From RYN-230 sp963814645 (GTDB taxonomy: Bacteria > Actinomycetota > Actinomycetes > Streptosporangiales > Streptosporangiaceae): a stretch of 64,000 nucleotides of DNA. Below the pieces are notes generated by a model. The model searched no databases. It was not told the origin of the DNA and saw only the letters and a program-made list of their open reading frames with translations. Below are positions 21,148 to 29,830 of the stretch, in pieces. The DNA lies in contig CAWFDX010000010.1 of assembly GCA_963814645.1 (NCBI GenBank), forward strand, positions 62,001-126,000, read 5' to 3'. Position 1 is the first letter of the stretch. The number at the start of each line of letters is the position of its first letter. Position numbers and translations under genes: made by a program.

Positions 21148-22026
21148 TCAGTTGTTTCCTGCCGGAGTTCCCCGTGGCTCGTCCGGGCTGCCCTGCGCCG
21201 GCCCGTCGCTGGGTTCCGCGACCGCGACCCGAGCCGGCCGGACGATGCGGTCGCCCACCCGGTAACCCGGCTGCAGGATCTGCACCGCGGTCGGCTCGGT
21301 CACGTCAGGTGAATAGGTGTGCGTCAGCGCCTCGTGGATCCGCGGGTCGAACGGCTCGCCGGCGTCGCCGAAGCTCTCCAGCCCCAGCTTGGCCGCGGTC
21401 GTCTCGAGCGACTCGCCGACCGACTTGAAGCCACCGGTCAGCTCGCCGTGCTCGCGGGCCCGGCCGATGTCGTCGAGCACCGGGAGCAGTGAGCTCAGCA
21501 CGTTGGCCAGCGCCTGCTCGCGGACCGCCATCCGGTCCCGCTCCACGCGCTTCCGGTAGTTCGCGTACTCGGCCTGGATGCGCTGCAGGTCCGCGGTGCG
21601 CTCAGCCAGCTGGGCGGCCAGCGCCGGGTCGGCGCCGTCCGGCCGTCCCGGCTGCGCGCCGGGGCCGGCGGGCGGCCCAGCGGGAGAAGTCCCGCCGGGC
21701 ATACCCGCTGCCTGGCCACCTGCGTTACCGGCTGCCGCCGCGCCCGTGCCCGGCCCGCCAGGCGTACCCGGCCCACCGGGCGCACCCGGCATGCCAGGGC
21801 CGCCGGGCGTGCTGGCCGGGCCCGGGCTGGCCGGCCCGCCGCCACCCGGCTGAGCGGGCCGTGCGCCCGTCCCGCCGGGCTTGGAGGCCGCGTGCCGGCC
21901 GGGCTGCCGCGGCTTGCCGGGGGCCTGCCGGCCCTGCTGGCCTGGATCCCTGACCTGCCCCGTTACCGGGTCGATGCGCCTGAGGTCACGGATCACCGGC
22001 CCGTTGGTGTCCTCTGGCGAATTCAT
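21148..22026 (-). CDS. grpE: Nucleotide exchange factor GrpE with long Gly/Pro-rich N-terminal extension
   Basis: GrpE releases ADP from DnaK. The canonical GrpE part is about residues 125-275: a long dimerising helix (LAERTADLQRIQAEYANYRKRVERDR), SLLPVLDDIGRAREH, then the beta wing with HEALTHTYSPDVTEPTAVQILQPGYRVGDRIVRPARVAV. The first 120 residues are unusual, with a collagen-like run of GGP/GAP/GTP triplets. Its ATG overlaps the dnaK stop (TGATG), so translation is coupled. The product is 292 residues, against about 190-210 in many bacteria; the excess is all N-terminal. Confidence 0.95.
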   Translation of the reverse strand: MNSPEDTNGPVIRDLRRIDPVTGQVRDPGQQGRQAPGKPRQPGRHAASKPGGTGARPAQPGGGGPASPGPASTPGGPGMPGAPGGPGTPGGPGTGAAAAGNAGGQAAGMPGGTSPAGPPAGPGAQPGRPDGADPALAAQLAERTADLQRIQAEYANYRKRVERDRMAVREQALANVLSSLLPVLDDIGRAREHGELTGGFKSVGESLETTAAKLGLESFGDAGEPFDPRIHEALTHTYSPDVTEPTAVQILQPGYRVGDRIVRPARVAVAEPSDGPAQGSPDEPRGTPAGNN

Positions 22027-23900
22027 CAGGCGGCGCCACCTTCACCGGCGTTGCGGTCCTCGTCGACGATCTCGGCGTCCACGACCTCGTCGTCACCGGC
22101 GGTGTCCTCGGCGGTGTCCTGTGCGCCACTGTCCTGGGCCGCACTGTCCTGGGCCGCACTGGCCTGGGTCTGCGCGTAGATGGCCGTGCCCATCTTCTGG
22201 CTGGCCTGGGCCGCCTTGTCGGTGGCGTCCTTGATCGTCTCGACGTCGGTGCCCTCGAGCGCCTTCTTCAGCTCGGCGATGGCCTCCTGGACCTCGGACC
22301 TGATGTCCTCGGGGACCTTGTCCGAGTTCTCGCCGAGGAACTTCTCGGTCTGGTAGGCCAGCGTGTCCGCGCGGTTGCGGACCTCCGCCTCCTCGCGGCG
22401 GGCGGCGTCCTCGGCGGCGAACTTCTCCGCGTCGGCCATCATCCGCTCGATCTCATCCTTGGCCAGCGCGGAGCCGCCGGAGATGGTGACCCGCTGCTCC
22501 TTGCCGGTGCCCAGGTCCTTGGCCGAGACGTTGACGATCCCGTTCGCGTCGATGTCGAAGGCGACCTCGATCTGCGGGATGCCCCGCGGCGCGGGCGCGA
22601 TGCCGGACAGCTCGAACATGCCGAGCTTCTTGTTGTACGCGGCGATCTCACGCTCGCCCTGGAACACCTGGATCTGCACCGACGGCTGGTTGTCATCCGC
22701 GGTGGTGAAGATCTCCGACCGCTTGGTCGGGATGGTGGTGTTGCGCTCGATCAGCTTGGTGAAGATGCCGCCCTTGGTCTCGATGCCCAGCGACAGCGGG
22801 GTCACGTCGAGCAGCAGCACGTCCTTGACCTCGCCCTTGAGCACGCCGGCCTGCAGCGCGGCGCCCACGGCCACGACCTCGTCCGGGTTGACACCCTTGT
22901 TCGGCTCCTTGCCGCCGGTCAGCTCCTTGACCAGGTCGACCACGGCGGGCATCCGGGTGGAGCCGCCGACCAGCACCACGTGCTGGATGTCGCTAAGCTT
23001 GGTGTTGCCGTCCTTGATCACCTGCTGGAACGGGCCCTTGCAGCGGTCCAGCAGGTCGCTGGTCATCTTCTGGAACTCAGCCCGGGTCAGCTTGCTGTCC
23101 AGGTGCAGCGGGCCCTGCTCGGAGTGGGTGATGTAGGGCAGGTTGATGGTGGTCTCGGCCGAGCCGGACAGCTCGATCTTGGCCTTCTCCGCGGACTCCC
23201 GCAGCCGCTGCAGCGCCATCTTGTCCTTGGACAGGTCCACGCCGTAGCCGTTCTTGAAGTCCTGCACCAGCCAGTCCACGATCCGCTGGTCCCAGTCGTC
23301 ACCACCGAGGTGGTTGTCACCGCTGGTCGCCTTCACCTCGACCACGCCGTCGCCGACTTCCAGCAGCGAGACGTCGAAGGTGCCGCCACCGAGGTCGAAG
23401 ACCAGGATGGTGGCCTCGCCCTCCTTCTCCAGGTGGTAGGCCAGCGCCGCGGAAGTGGGCTCGTTGATGATGCGCAGCACGTTCAGCCCGGCGATCTGCC
23501 CGGCTTCCTTGGTGGCCTGCCGCTGCGCGTCGCTGAAGTAGGCGGGGACGGTGATCACCGCATCGTTGATCGTCTCGCCCAGGTAGGACTCCGCGTCCCT
23601 CTTGAGCTTCTGCAGGATGAACGCGCTGATCTGCTGCGCGTTGAACTTCTTGTCGTCGATCTTGACGGTCCAGTCGGTGCCCATCTGGCGCTTGACCGAG
23701 CGGATCGTGCGGTCGACGTTGGTCACCGCCTGCCGCTTGGCGACCTCACCGACCAGCACCTCGCCGTTCTTGGCGAAAGCGACCACGGACGGCGTCGTCC
23801 GCGACCCCTCCGCGTTGGCGATAACCGTCGGCTCGCCGCCTTCGAGAACTGCGACGACGGAGTTCGTGGTTCCGAGGTCGATACCTACCGCACGTGCCAT
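22026..23900 (-). CDS. dnaK: Molecular chaperone DnaK (Hsp70)
   Basis: The main ATP-dependent Hsp70 of the cell. The 624-residue protein begins MARAVGIDLGTTNSVVAVLEGG (phosphate 1 loop). It has VFDLGGGTFDVSLLEVGDG, VLVGGSTRMPAVVDLVKEL and the linker DVLLLDVTPLSLGIETKGG leading to the substrate-binding domain. It ends in an acidic tail after an Ala/Gln/Asp-rich run. AAGGA lies eight bases before the ATG. It is the first gene of a five-gene operon controlled by two HAIR sites within 110 bases upstream. Confidence 0.98.
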   Translation of the reverse strand: MARAVGIDLGTTNSVVAVLEGGEPTVIANAEGSRTTPSVVAFAKNGEVLVGEVAKRQAVTNVDRTIRSVKRQMGTDWTVKIDDKKFNAQQISAFILQKLKRDAESYLGETINDAVITVPAYFSDAQRQATKEAGQIAGLNVLRIINEPTSAALAYHLEKEGEATILVFDLGGGTFDVSLLEVGDGVVEVKATSGDNHLGGDDWDQRIVDWLVQDFKNGYGVDLSKDKMALQRLRESAEKAKIELSGSAETTINLPYITHSEQGPLHLDSKLTRAEFQKMTSDLLDRCKGPFQQVIKDGNTKLSDIQHVVLVGGSTRMPAVVDLVKELTGGKEPNKGVNPDEVVAVGAALQAGVLKGEVKDVLLLDVTPLSLGIETKGGIFTKLIERNTTIPTKRSEIFTTADDNQPSVQIQVFQGEREIAAYNKKLGMFELSGIAPAPRGIPQIEVAFDIDANGIVNVSAKDLGTGKEQRVTISGGSALAKDEIERMMADAEKFAAEDAARREEAEVRNRADTLAYQTEKFLGENSDKVPEDIRSEVQEAIAELKKALEGTDVETIKDATDKAAQASQKMGTAIYAQTQASAAQDSAAQDSGAQDTAEDTAGDDEVVDAEIVDEDRNAGEGGAA

Positions 23901-23925
23901 GTGATTGTCCTTGGGTGTGGTTGTG

Positions 23926-23953
23926 GTCCTAGACTTGAGTCTTGTCGGCTCAA
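23926..23953 (-). promoter_or_regulatory. Candidate dnaK promoter
   Basis: On the minus strand, TTGAGC (23953-23948) is followed after 16 bases by TAGGAC (23931-23926), a reasonable -35/-10 pair for the vegetative sigma factor. The -35 lies inside the dnaK-proximal HAIR, so HspR binding would block RNA polymerase directly. Start of transcription would be near 23919. This is inferred from sequence only. Confidence 0.55.
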
Positions 23954-23954
23954 G
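23934..23954. promoter_or_regulatory. HAIR operator 1 (HspR site), dnaK-proximal
   Basis: CTTGAGT, seven bases, GCTCAAG: an almost perfect match to the HspR-associated inverted repeat consensus CTTGAGT-N7-ACTCAAG. It overlaps the candidate -35 element of dnaK. Confidence 0.93.
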
Positions 23955-23989
23955 TTTTACCAGGAGCCGATGACCCCTGGCAAATCAGA

Positions 23990-24010
23990 GTTGAGTCTAC
24001 TGGGCTCAAC
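23990..24010. promoter_or_regulatory. HAIR operator 2 (HspR site), dnaK-distal
   Basis: GTTGAGT, seven bases, GCTCAAC: same spacing as HAIR 1, with compensating changes in the outer base of each arm so that the symmetry is kept. It lies 56 bases upstream of HAIR 1, centre to centre, about five helical turns, so the sites fall on roughly the same face of the DNA. Confidence 0.88.
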
Positions 24011-24021
24011 TTCTCTGCGCC

Positions 24022-24080
24022 CAAAAACATTCCGCGGCGTGGCAACCAGCCTGAGCTGGGATTTCTGCCACGCCGCGGAA
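24022..24080 (-). terminator. Rho-independent terminator of the upstream Cys-repeat gene
   Basis: Perfect 15-base stem, TTCCGCGGCGTGGCA (24030-24044) with its complement at 24066-24080. The 21-base loop itself contains a smaller CCAGC/GCTGG hairpin. On the minus strand the stem is followed by TGTTTTTGG, a short U-tract. It stops transcription coming from the gene ending at 24105 before it reaches the dnaK promoter. Confidence 0.85.
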
Positions 24081-24104
24081 GTGTGTGAGCGGCTGATCAG
24101 TGGG

Positions 24105-25355
24105 TCAGCGTGGTGCGGTCTGCTCCGTCCAGGTGCTGCCGTTCCACACCTCGACCAGTGGGCGGACCGCCCCGGTCGCGGTGGCGGCGTCCCCGCCGAC
24201 GGCCACGCAGTGGCTGGCCGAGGTGCAGGACACCGAGTCCAGCGCGCTGAACGTGGCCGGGTCCGGCGTGGTCAGGATCGTCCACGAGGTCCCGTTCCAC
24301 TGCTCGGCCAGGGCCGACACGCTGCTGCCGGAGGTGGGCCCGGCGTCGCCGACCGCTACGCAGTTGGTGGCCGAGACGCAGGACACCGAGTCGAGTTCGG
24401 CCAGGTCGCCGGGCGACGGGTCGATGGCGTGCACGTTCGACCACTTGGTGCCGGTCCACTGCTCGGCCAGCGGGGCCTGGGTGGACGCGGTCGCGCTCGT
24501 GGTGCCGACCGCGAGGCAGGTGCCGGCCGGGTGGCAGGACACGCCGATCAGCGGGCTGAAACTGTTCGGGCTGGCCGTGGCCTGCACCGACCAGGTCTTC
24601 CCGTTCCAGTGCTCGGCCAGCGCCTTGCCGGACCCGCTCTGCCCGACCGCGGTGCAGTTCCCGCTGCCCGGGCAGGTCACGGCACCCAGCAGGCCGTCCC
24701 GCTTGGTGGCCAGCACGGACCACTTCCGGCCGTTCCAGTGCTCGGCCACGGTGGCCCCACTGCCGCGCATGCCCACCGCCAGGCAGTCCTTGGCCCAGGT
24801 ACAGGAGATGCCGTACGGCAGGACGGCCGCGGGCTGCTTGTTCAGTGGCTGGGTGGCCCACTTCGCGCCGTTCCACCCCTCGCCGAGCAGCCGGAACGTG
24901 GTCTTGCCGTAGGAGTACCCGGCGGCCACGCAGGCGTGCGAGGACGTGCACGACACGCCGGCCGCCAGCGCGCCGCCCTGCAGGCCCCCGGTCAGCGGGG
25001 TGGGCGTGCCCTGGACCGCCCACTTGGTCCCGTTCCACCGCTCGGCCAGCGTCCGGCTGTTCTTCCCGCTGCGCGTGGTGACCAGGCCGGCCGCCGTGCA
25101 CTGGGCCTTCCCGGTGCAGGACACCCCGTAGAGCAGGGCGCCGGTGAACTCGGTCGGGGCGGCCGACGCGGCCATCGTCCGCTCGCCAGCCGCGGCCGGC
25201 TGGCTGCCCGGCCTGAGCCAGCGCGCGCCGGGTCCCAGCAGCCTGCTCACCGCGCTGCTACCGGGGGCGCCGGCTGCGCTGGCCACGGTGGCGGGTCCCG
25301 CCACGGCCAGCAAGCCGGCGGCGATCGTGGCGAGCGCCGCTGCTCGTCGTGTCAT
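24105..25355 (-). CDS. Secreted protein with seven Cys-pair repeats, probable seven-bladed beta-propeller
   Basis: About 416 residues. From ATG at 25355 the first 30 residues are a signal peptide (MTRRAAALATIAAGLLAVAG, cut near ASA/AG). An in-frame start at 25415 would put 20 charged residues before the signal and is less likely; GGAGGA precedes the chosen start. The mature part contains seven repeats of about 50 residues, each with a WNG..W segment and a G/S-V-S-C-x5-C-x-A-x-G motif. Examples are GVSCTSSHACVAAG, GVSCHPAGTCLAVG and SVSCVSATNCVAVG. Seven blades and paired cysteines suggest a disulfide-stabilised propeller acting outside the cell. Its ligand is unknown. Confidence 0.8.
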   Translation of the reverse strand: MTRRAAALATIAAGLLAVAGPATVASAAGAPGSSAVSRLLGPGARWLRPGSQPAAAGERTMAASAAPTEFTGALLYGVSCTGKAQCTAAGLVTTRSGKNSRTLAERWNGTKWAVQGTPTPLTGGLQGGALAAGVSCTSSHACVAAGYSYGKTTFRLLGEGWNGAKWATQPLNKQPAAVLPYGISCTWAKDCLAVGMRGSGATVAEHWNGRKWSVLATKRDGLLGAVTCPGSGNCTAVGQSGSGKALAEHWNGKTWSVQATASPNSFSPLIGVSCHPAGTCLAVGTTSATASTQAPLAEQWTGTKWSNVHAIDPSPGDLAELDSVSCVSATNCVAVGDAGPTSGSSVSALAEQWNGTSWTILTTPDPATFSALDSVSCTSASHCVAVGGDAATATGAVRPLVEVWNGSTWTEQTAPR

Positions 25356-25612
25356 GCATTCCTCCGCAGGGTTGGCCCCCTCTGCACGTCTGTGCAATAC
25401 ATCAAGGACGCTCAATCCACCCCATCAGTTGGCAGAACGCCAGTGCCCGGCCGGTGCCGCCGGTAGGTGCGCGGCGGCGGCTAAGTTACCGGCAAGTACG
25501 ATAGCGGGACACCGTGCCCGGCAAGCATGATCATCAGGCGGGCGGGAGCGCGGCGTACGCTGGCACCCGGTGCAGCGCCAGGCCGCGGGCCTGGGCTGGC
25601 AAGGAGGTCTTC

Positions 25613-27793
25613 GTGGTTGTGCGGATCGTGGTCGGGCTGGCCCTGACGGTGGTGGCGTTCGCGCTGGCGGGCCGGCGGCTGTGGTGGCTGGCCCGGGTGG
25701 GCCGGACCGGGCAGCCCGCGCCGGAACGGCTGGCGGCGGTGCGGTCGCACCCGGCCCGGGACGCGGAAACTGAGGCCACCGAGGTGCTCGGGCAGCGCAA
25801 GCTGCTGAAGTGGACGGTGCCCGGGATCGCGCACGCGTTCACGTTCTGGGGTTTCCTGGTGCTGACGCTGACCATCATCGAGGCCTACGCCAGCCTGTTC
25901 GACAAGAAGTTCCCCGGCATCGACCACTGGGCGTTCATCGCGTTCATCGAGGACCTGTTCGCCGTGCTGGTGCTGGTGGGCATCATCACGTTCGCGGTCA
26001 TCCGGCTGCGCAGCAACCCGCAGCGCGAGGGCCGCGACTCCCGGTTCGCCGGGTCACACACCGGCGCCGCGTGGCTGGTCCTGCTGGGCATCTTCCTGGT
26101 CATCGCGACCCTGCTGATCTACCGGGGCGCGCAGATCAACACCGGCGACTTCCCCTACCCGCACGGCGCGTTCGCGTCACAGATCGTCGGGCACTGGCTG
26201 GCCCCGCTGGGCACCGGGGTGAACAGCGTGCTGGAGACGGTGTTCATCCTGGCCCAGCTCGCGGTCATCCTGGGCTTCCTGGTGTTCGTGACCTACTCCA
26301 AGCACCTGCACATCATCACCGCGCCGTTCAACGTGCTGTTCTCCCGCCGCCCGAACGCGCTGCGCGGGCTGGAGCCGATGCGCAGCAACGGCCAGGTGCT
26401 GGACTTCGAGGAGGCCGACCCGGACACCGACGTGTTCGGCCTGGGGAAGATCGAGGACTTCTCCTGGAAGGGCCTGCTGGACATGGCCACCTGCACCGAG
26501 TGCGGGCGGTGCCAGTCGCAGTGCCCGGCCTGGATCACGGACAAGCCGCTGTCGCCCAAGATGGTCATCCTCGACCTGCGCGACCACGCCCTGGCCAAGG
26601 CCCCCTGGCTGCTGGCCGGCAGCGACGAGGCCCGCGAGGCACTGCCCGATGCCGTTAAGGCCGAGGCGGCCCGCCCGCTGGTCGGCACCAAGGCCGACCA
26701 CGGCGTGATCGACCCCGATGTGATCTGGTCCTGCACCAACTGCGGGGCCTGCGTGAACGAGTGCCCGGTGGACATCGAGCACATCGATCACATCGACGGG
26801 ATGCGCCGCCACCAGGTGCTGATCGAATCGGCGTTCCCGGTCGAGGCGGCCGGCATGCTGAAGAACCTGGAGAACAAGGGCGACCCGTGGGGAATGGGCG
26901 GGGCCCGGCGCGCGGAGTGGATGGACGGCCTGGACTTCGAGGTCCCGGTGGCCGGCGGGCCGCTCGGCGACGACGTGGAGTACCTGTTCTGGGTGGGCTG
27001 CGCCGGGGCGCTGGAGGACCGGGCGCGCAAGACCACCCGGGCCATCGCCACCCTGCTGCACACCGCCGGGGTGAACTTCGCCGTGCTCGGCCCGGCCGAG
27101 ACCTGCACCGGCGACCCGGCCCGGCGGATCGGCAACGAGTTCGTCTACCAGATGCTGGCCCAGCAGAACATCGAGACGCTGAACGAGGCCAGGCCGCGCA
27201 CGATCGTCGCGTCCTGCCCGCACTGCTTCAACACGATCGCCAACGAGTACCCCCAGCTCGGCGGGGACTACCAGGTCATCCACCACACCCAGCTGCTGTC
27301 GAAACTGGTGGCCGAGGGCAAGCTGACCCCGGTCAGCGCGATCGAGGAGAAGATCACCTACCACGACCCGTGCTTCCTCGGCCGGCACAACAAGATCTAC
27401 TCGCCGCCGCGGGAGATCATGGAGCAGGTGCCCGGCGTGCAGGCCCAGGAGATGCACCGGTGCAAGGAACGCGGGTTCTGCTGCGGCGCGGGCGGCGCCC
27501 GGATGTGGATGGAAGAGCGGATCGGCAAGCGGATCAACACCGAGCGGATCGACGAGGCGCTGACCACCAGCCCGGACACCATCTCCACCGGCTGCCCGTA
27601 CTGCCTGGTCATGCTGGGCGATGCGGTGGCGGCCAAGAAGGCCAGCGGCGAAGCCAAGGACAGCCTGGAAGTGGTGGACGTGGCCCAGTTGCTGGTCCGT
27701 TCGGTGGCCACCCCGGTCCCGGCGCCGGCCGCGGCCCCGGACGACGGCGGCCAGGCCGGCGCCGGCGGCGCCACCCCGGACGCCGATGGCTGA
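25613..27793 (+). CDS. Membrane-anchored Fe-S oxidoreductase (heterodisulfide reductase-like, Rv0338c type)
   Basis: About 726 residues. The N-terminal third has about five to six membrane helices resembling the NarI-like cytochrome b region (for example IVVGLALTVVAFALAGRRLWWLA). Two ferredoxin-type 4Fe-4S motifs follow: CTECGRCQSQCP from residue 294 and CTNCGACVNECP from residue 374. Two Cys-rich CCG-type regions come next (VGCAGALEDRARK...CTGD, and CCGAGGARMW). This is the architecture of HdrD/GlpC-like reductases and of M. tuberculosis Rv0338c, which is reported essential; the electron partner is not known. AAGGAGG at 25601 fits a GTG start at 25613 (or 25619). An upstream GTG at 25514 lacks such a site. 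The C-terminus is an Ala/Pro/Gly tail. Confidence 0.9.
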   Translation: MVVRIVVGLALTVVAFALAGRRLWWLARVGRTGQPAPERLAAVRSHPARDAETEATEVLGQRKLLKWTVPGIAHAFTFWGFLVLTLTIIEAYASLFDKKFPGIDHWAFIAFIEDLFAVLVLVGIITFAVIRLRSNPQREGRDSRFAGSHTGAAWLVLLGIFLVIATLLIYRGAQINTGDFPYPHGAFASQIVGHWLAPLGTGVNSVLETVFILAQLAVILGFLVFVTYSKHLHIITAPFNVLFSRRPNALRGLEPMRSNGQVLDFEEADPDTDVFGLGKIEDFSWKGLLDMATCTECGRCQSQCPAWITDKPLSPKMVILDLRDHALAKAPWLLAGSDEAREALPDAVKAEAARPLVGTKADHGVIDPDVIWSCTNCGACVNECPVDIEHIDHIDGMRRHQVLIESAFPVEAAGMLKNLENKGDPWGMGGARRAEWMDGLDFEVPVAGGPLGDDVEYLFWVGCAGALEDRARKTTRAIATLLHTAGVNFAVLGPAETCTGDPARRIGNEFVYQMLAQQNIETLNEARPRTIVASCPHCFNTIANEYPQLGGDYQVIHHTQLLSKLVAEGKLTPVSAIEEKITYHDPCFLGRHNKIYSPPREIMEQVPGVQAQEMHRCKERGFCCGAGGARMWMEERIGKRINTERIDEALTTSPDTISTGCPYCLVMLGDAVAAKKASGEAKDSLEVVDVAQLLVRSVATPVPAPAAAPDDGGQAGAGGATPDADG

Positions 27794-27804
27794 GTAGCCG
27801 GGGC

Positions 27805-28404
27805 ATGGACACCAGGCGGGCAGAGGCGTTCAGTGATGGGGTCTTTGCCGTTGCCATCACGGTGCTGGTGTTCAACCTGCTTGAGATCACCCTACGGAAG
27901 CATCCGTACCAGGACCTGCTGAACGCCTGGCCGAGCTATTTCGCGTACGTGGTCAGCTTCCTGAGCATCGGGATCATGTGGATGAACCACCACACGATGT
28001 TCGGCCACATCACCCGGGCGGACCGGCCGGTCCTGGTGCTCAACCTGTTCCTGCTGCTCGGGATCGTCGCGATCCCGTGGCCCACCGCGCTGGTAGCCGA
28101 GAACCTGCATAAACCGGCGGGGGCGGCGGCCGCGGTCAGCTACGGCCTGGTCATGATCCTGATCTCGATCGGGTTCGCCGGGCTATGGATCTACACAGTC
28201 AGGCACGCGGAGAAGCTGGGCGGCCAGGTGGAACCGGAGACGCTGCGCCGGTCCATTCCCCGGTTCACCGGCGGCCTGCTGGCCTACGTCGCCGGGACCA
28301 TCATCGCGGCGGCCGGGCTGCCGGTCGCCGCGCTGATCATCTATGGCGTGCTGGCCGTGTACTACCTGTTCGAGCATCTGCCGGCCCCGGTGGAGGCGGC
28401 GTGA
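27805..28404 (+). CDS. TMEM175-like (DUF1211) putative potassium channel
   Basis: 199 residues with about six membrane segments. The family signature is at the very start: RRAEAFSDGVFAVAITVLVFNL, the conserved F-S-D-G-V-F-A-V motif of TMEM175/DUF1211 channels. MWMNHHTMFGHI follows. Bacterial members form potassium-selective channels. The start is 11 bases after the upstream Fe-S gene. The last 68 bases overlap the 3' end of the convergent histidine kinase gene. Confidence 0.9.
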   Translation: MDTRRAEAFSDGVFAVAITVLVFNLLEITLRKHPYQDLLNAWPSYFAYVVSFLSIGIMWMNHHTMFGHITRADRPVLVLNLFLLLGIVAIPWPTALVAENLHKPAGAAAAVSYGLVMILISIGFAGLWIYTVRHAEKLGGQVEPETLRRSIPRFTGGLLAYVAGTIIAAAGLPVAALIIYGVLAVYYLFEHLPAPVEAA

Positions 28405-29830
28405 CGTCGGGTCCGGTGGGCAGGAAGATGCGCACCCGGGTGCCCTGGCCGGGCCACGATTCGAGGACGGCCTGGCCGCCGTGCGCGGCCGCGATGGCCT
28501 GCACGATAGACAGGCCCAGGCCGCTGCCCCCGGCCGGGCCGCCGTCCGCTCCGCCGGCCCGGTCCGCGCCGCGGTGGAACCGGTCGAACGCCTGGGCCGC
28601 GTCCTGCTCGGACATGCCCGGCCCGGCGTCGGCCACCTCGAGCACCGCGCCGCCGCGCACCGGCGCCAGCCGGATCGCGACCGGGGTGCCCGGCGGGGTG
28701 TGCTCGCGCACGTTGCCCAGCAGGTTGGCCAGTACCTGCCGGATCCGGGCCTCGTCCACCATCGCGATCAGCCGGGCCGGCGCCTCGGCCTGCACCGGGC
28801 GGTCTGGCTCCACCGCCGACGCGTCGGCGGCCGCGTCGCGGACCAGCCCGGCCAGGTCGGTCTCGGCCAGGTCCAGCGACGAGGTGCGGTCCAGCCGGGC
28901 CAGTTCGAGCAGTTCCGCCACCAGCGTGCTCATCCGCTCGGACTCCTGCTCGATGCGGCGCATGGCGTTCGGCAGCTGATCCGGGCCGAGCGCGCCCTGC
29001 CGGTACAGCTCGGCATAGCCGCGGATAGTGGTCAGCGGGGTCCGCAGCTCGTGCGAGGCGTCCGCGGCGAACTGCCGGACCTTCTGCTCGGAGCGCAGCC
29101 GGGCGCCGAACGCCTGCTGGATCCGGTCCAGCATGGTGTTGATCGCCCCGCCGAGCCGGCCCACCTCGGTGCTGTCGTCGTCATCCGGCATCCGCGCGGT
29201 CAGGTCGCCCTGGGTGGTGATCCGCTGGGCGGTGCCCGCCATCTGGCCCAGCGGGGCCAGGCCACGCCCGATCAGCCAGCGCCCGCCCACGGCGAGCAGC
29301 AGGATCAGCGCCCCACCAGTGATCAGCTCGGTGAGCACGATGCCGCGGACCTGGTCGGTGATGGCGTCGATGGGACGGGCGACGAACATGATCGCGTGCG
29401 TCCCGCCGCCACCACCACCCCCGCCGCCACCGCCGTGCAGCACCATGCCAACGGCCCGCAGCCGCGGCCCGCCGTCCAGCTGCGGCACGCCGAACGGGTG
29501 GCCGCCCAGGAAGTGCCGGGCGGAGTGCGTGGCGATCATGCTGCGCACCGCGGCGACCAGTTCCTCGGTGGCCGCGGTGCTGCCGGTCAGCGGTTCGACC
29601 GCGACCGGGGGGAAGGTGACCTCGACAGCCACGTAGTCACCCGGGTTGCTGGCGATCTGCTGCGGCTTGTGCTGCGCGGCGGCCAGCAGTTCCCCATCGA
29701 ACTGGCCGCCCAGCCGCTTGCTCAGCACGAACGTGCTGACCACGCCCATGACGAGCAGGAACGCCGCGGTGACCGCGATGAGCAGGACGAGCAGGCGGGA
29801 GCGCAGGGACAGCCGCCCCGAGCCGGTCAT
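28337..29830 (-). CDS. Two-component sensor histidine kinase
   Basis: 497 residues. Layout: membrane helix (about 12-35), an extracytoplasmic sensor region (about 36-180), a second helix (ITGGALILLLAVGGRWLIG), HAMP, then the phospho-acceptor helix ASHELRTPLTTIRGYAEL with His and Glu. The HATPase domain has NLLGNVREHTPPG (N box) and GGSGLGLSIV (G2 box). The sensor region holds an uninterrupted run of about ten glycines. ATGA overlap with the upstream response regulator indicates coupled translation. The stimulus is unknown; the domain order resembles the TrcS/PrrB class. The 3' end overlaps the TMEM175 gene by 68 bases. Confidence 0.93.
   Translation of the reverse strand: MTGSGRLSLRSRLLVLLIAVTAAFLLVMGVVSTFVLSKRLGGQFDGELLAAAQHKPQQIASNPGDYVAVEVTFPPVAVEPLTGSTAATEELVAAVRSMIATHSARHFLGGHPFGVPQLDGGPRLRAVGMVLHGGGGGGGGGGGTHAIMFVARPIDAITDQVRGIVLTELITGGALILLLAVGGRWLIGRGLAPLGQMAGTAQRITTQGDLTARMPDDDDSTEVGRLGGAINTMLDRIQQAFGARLRSEQKVRQFAADASHELRTPLTTIRGYAELYRQGALGPDQLPNAMRRIEQESERMSTLVAELLELARLDRTSSLDLAETDLAGLVRDAAADASAVEPDRPVQAEAPARLIAMVDEARIRQVLANLLGNVREHTPPGTPVAIRLAPVRGGAVLEVADAGPGMSEQDAAQAFDRFHRGADRAGGADGGPAGGSGLGLSIVQAIAAAHGGQAVLESWPGQGTRVRIFLPTGPDVTPPPPGPADARTGSTRPARHR

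Noticed and set aside
22980..25466. 828-residue open frame on the plus strand
   Set aside because: It is antisense to dnaK and the Cys-repeat gene and crosses the HAIR operators and a terminator; no protein-like features.
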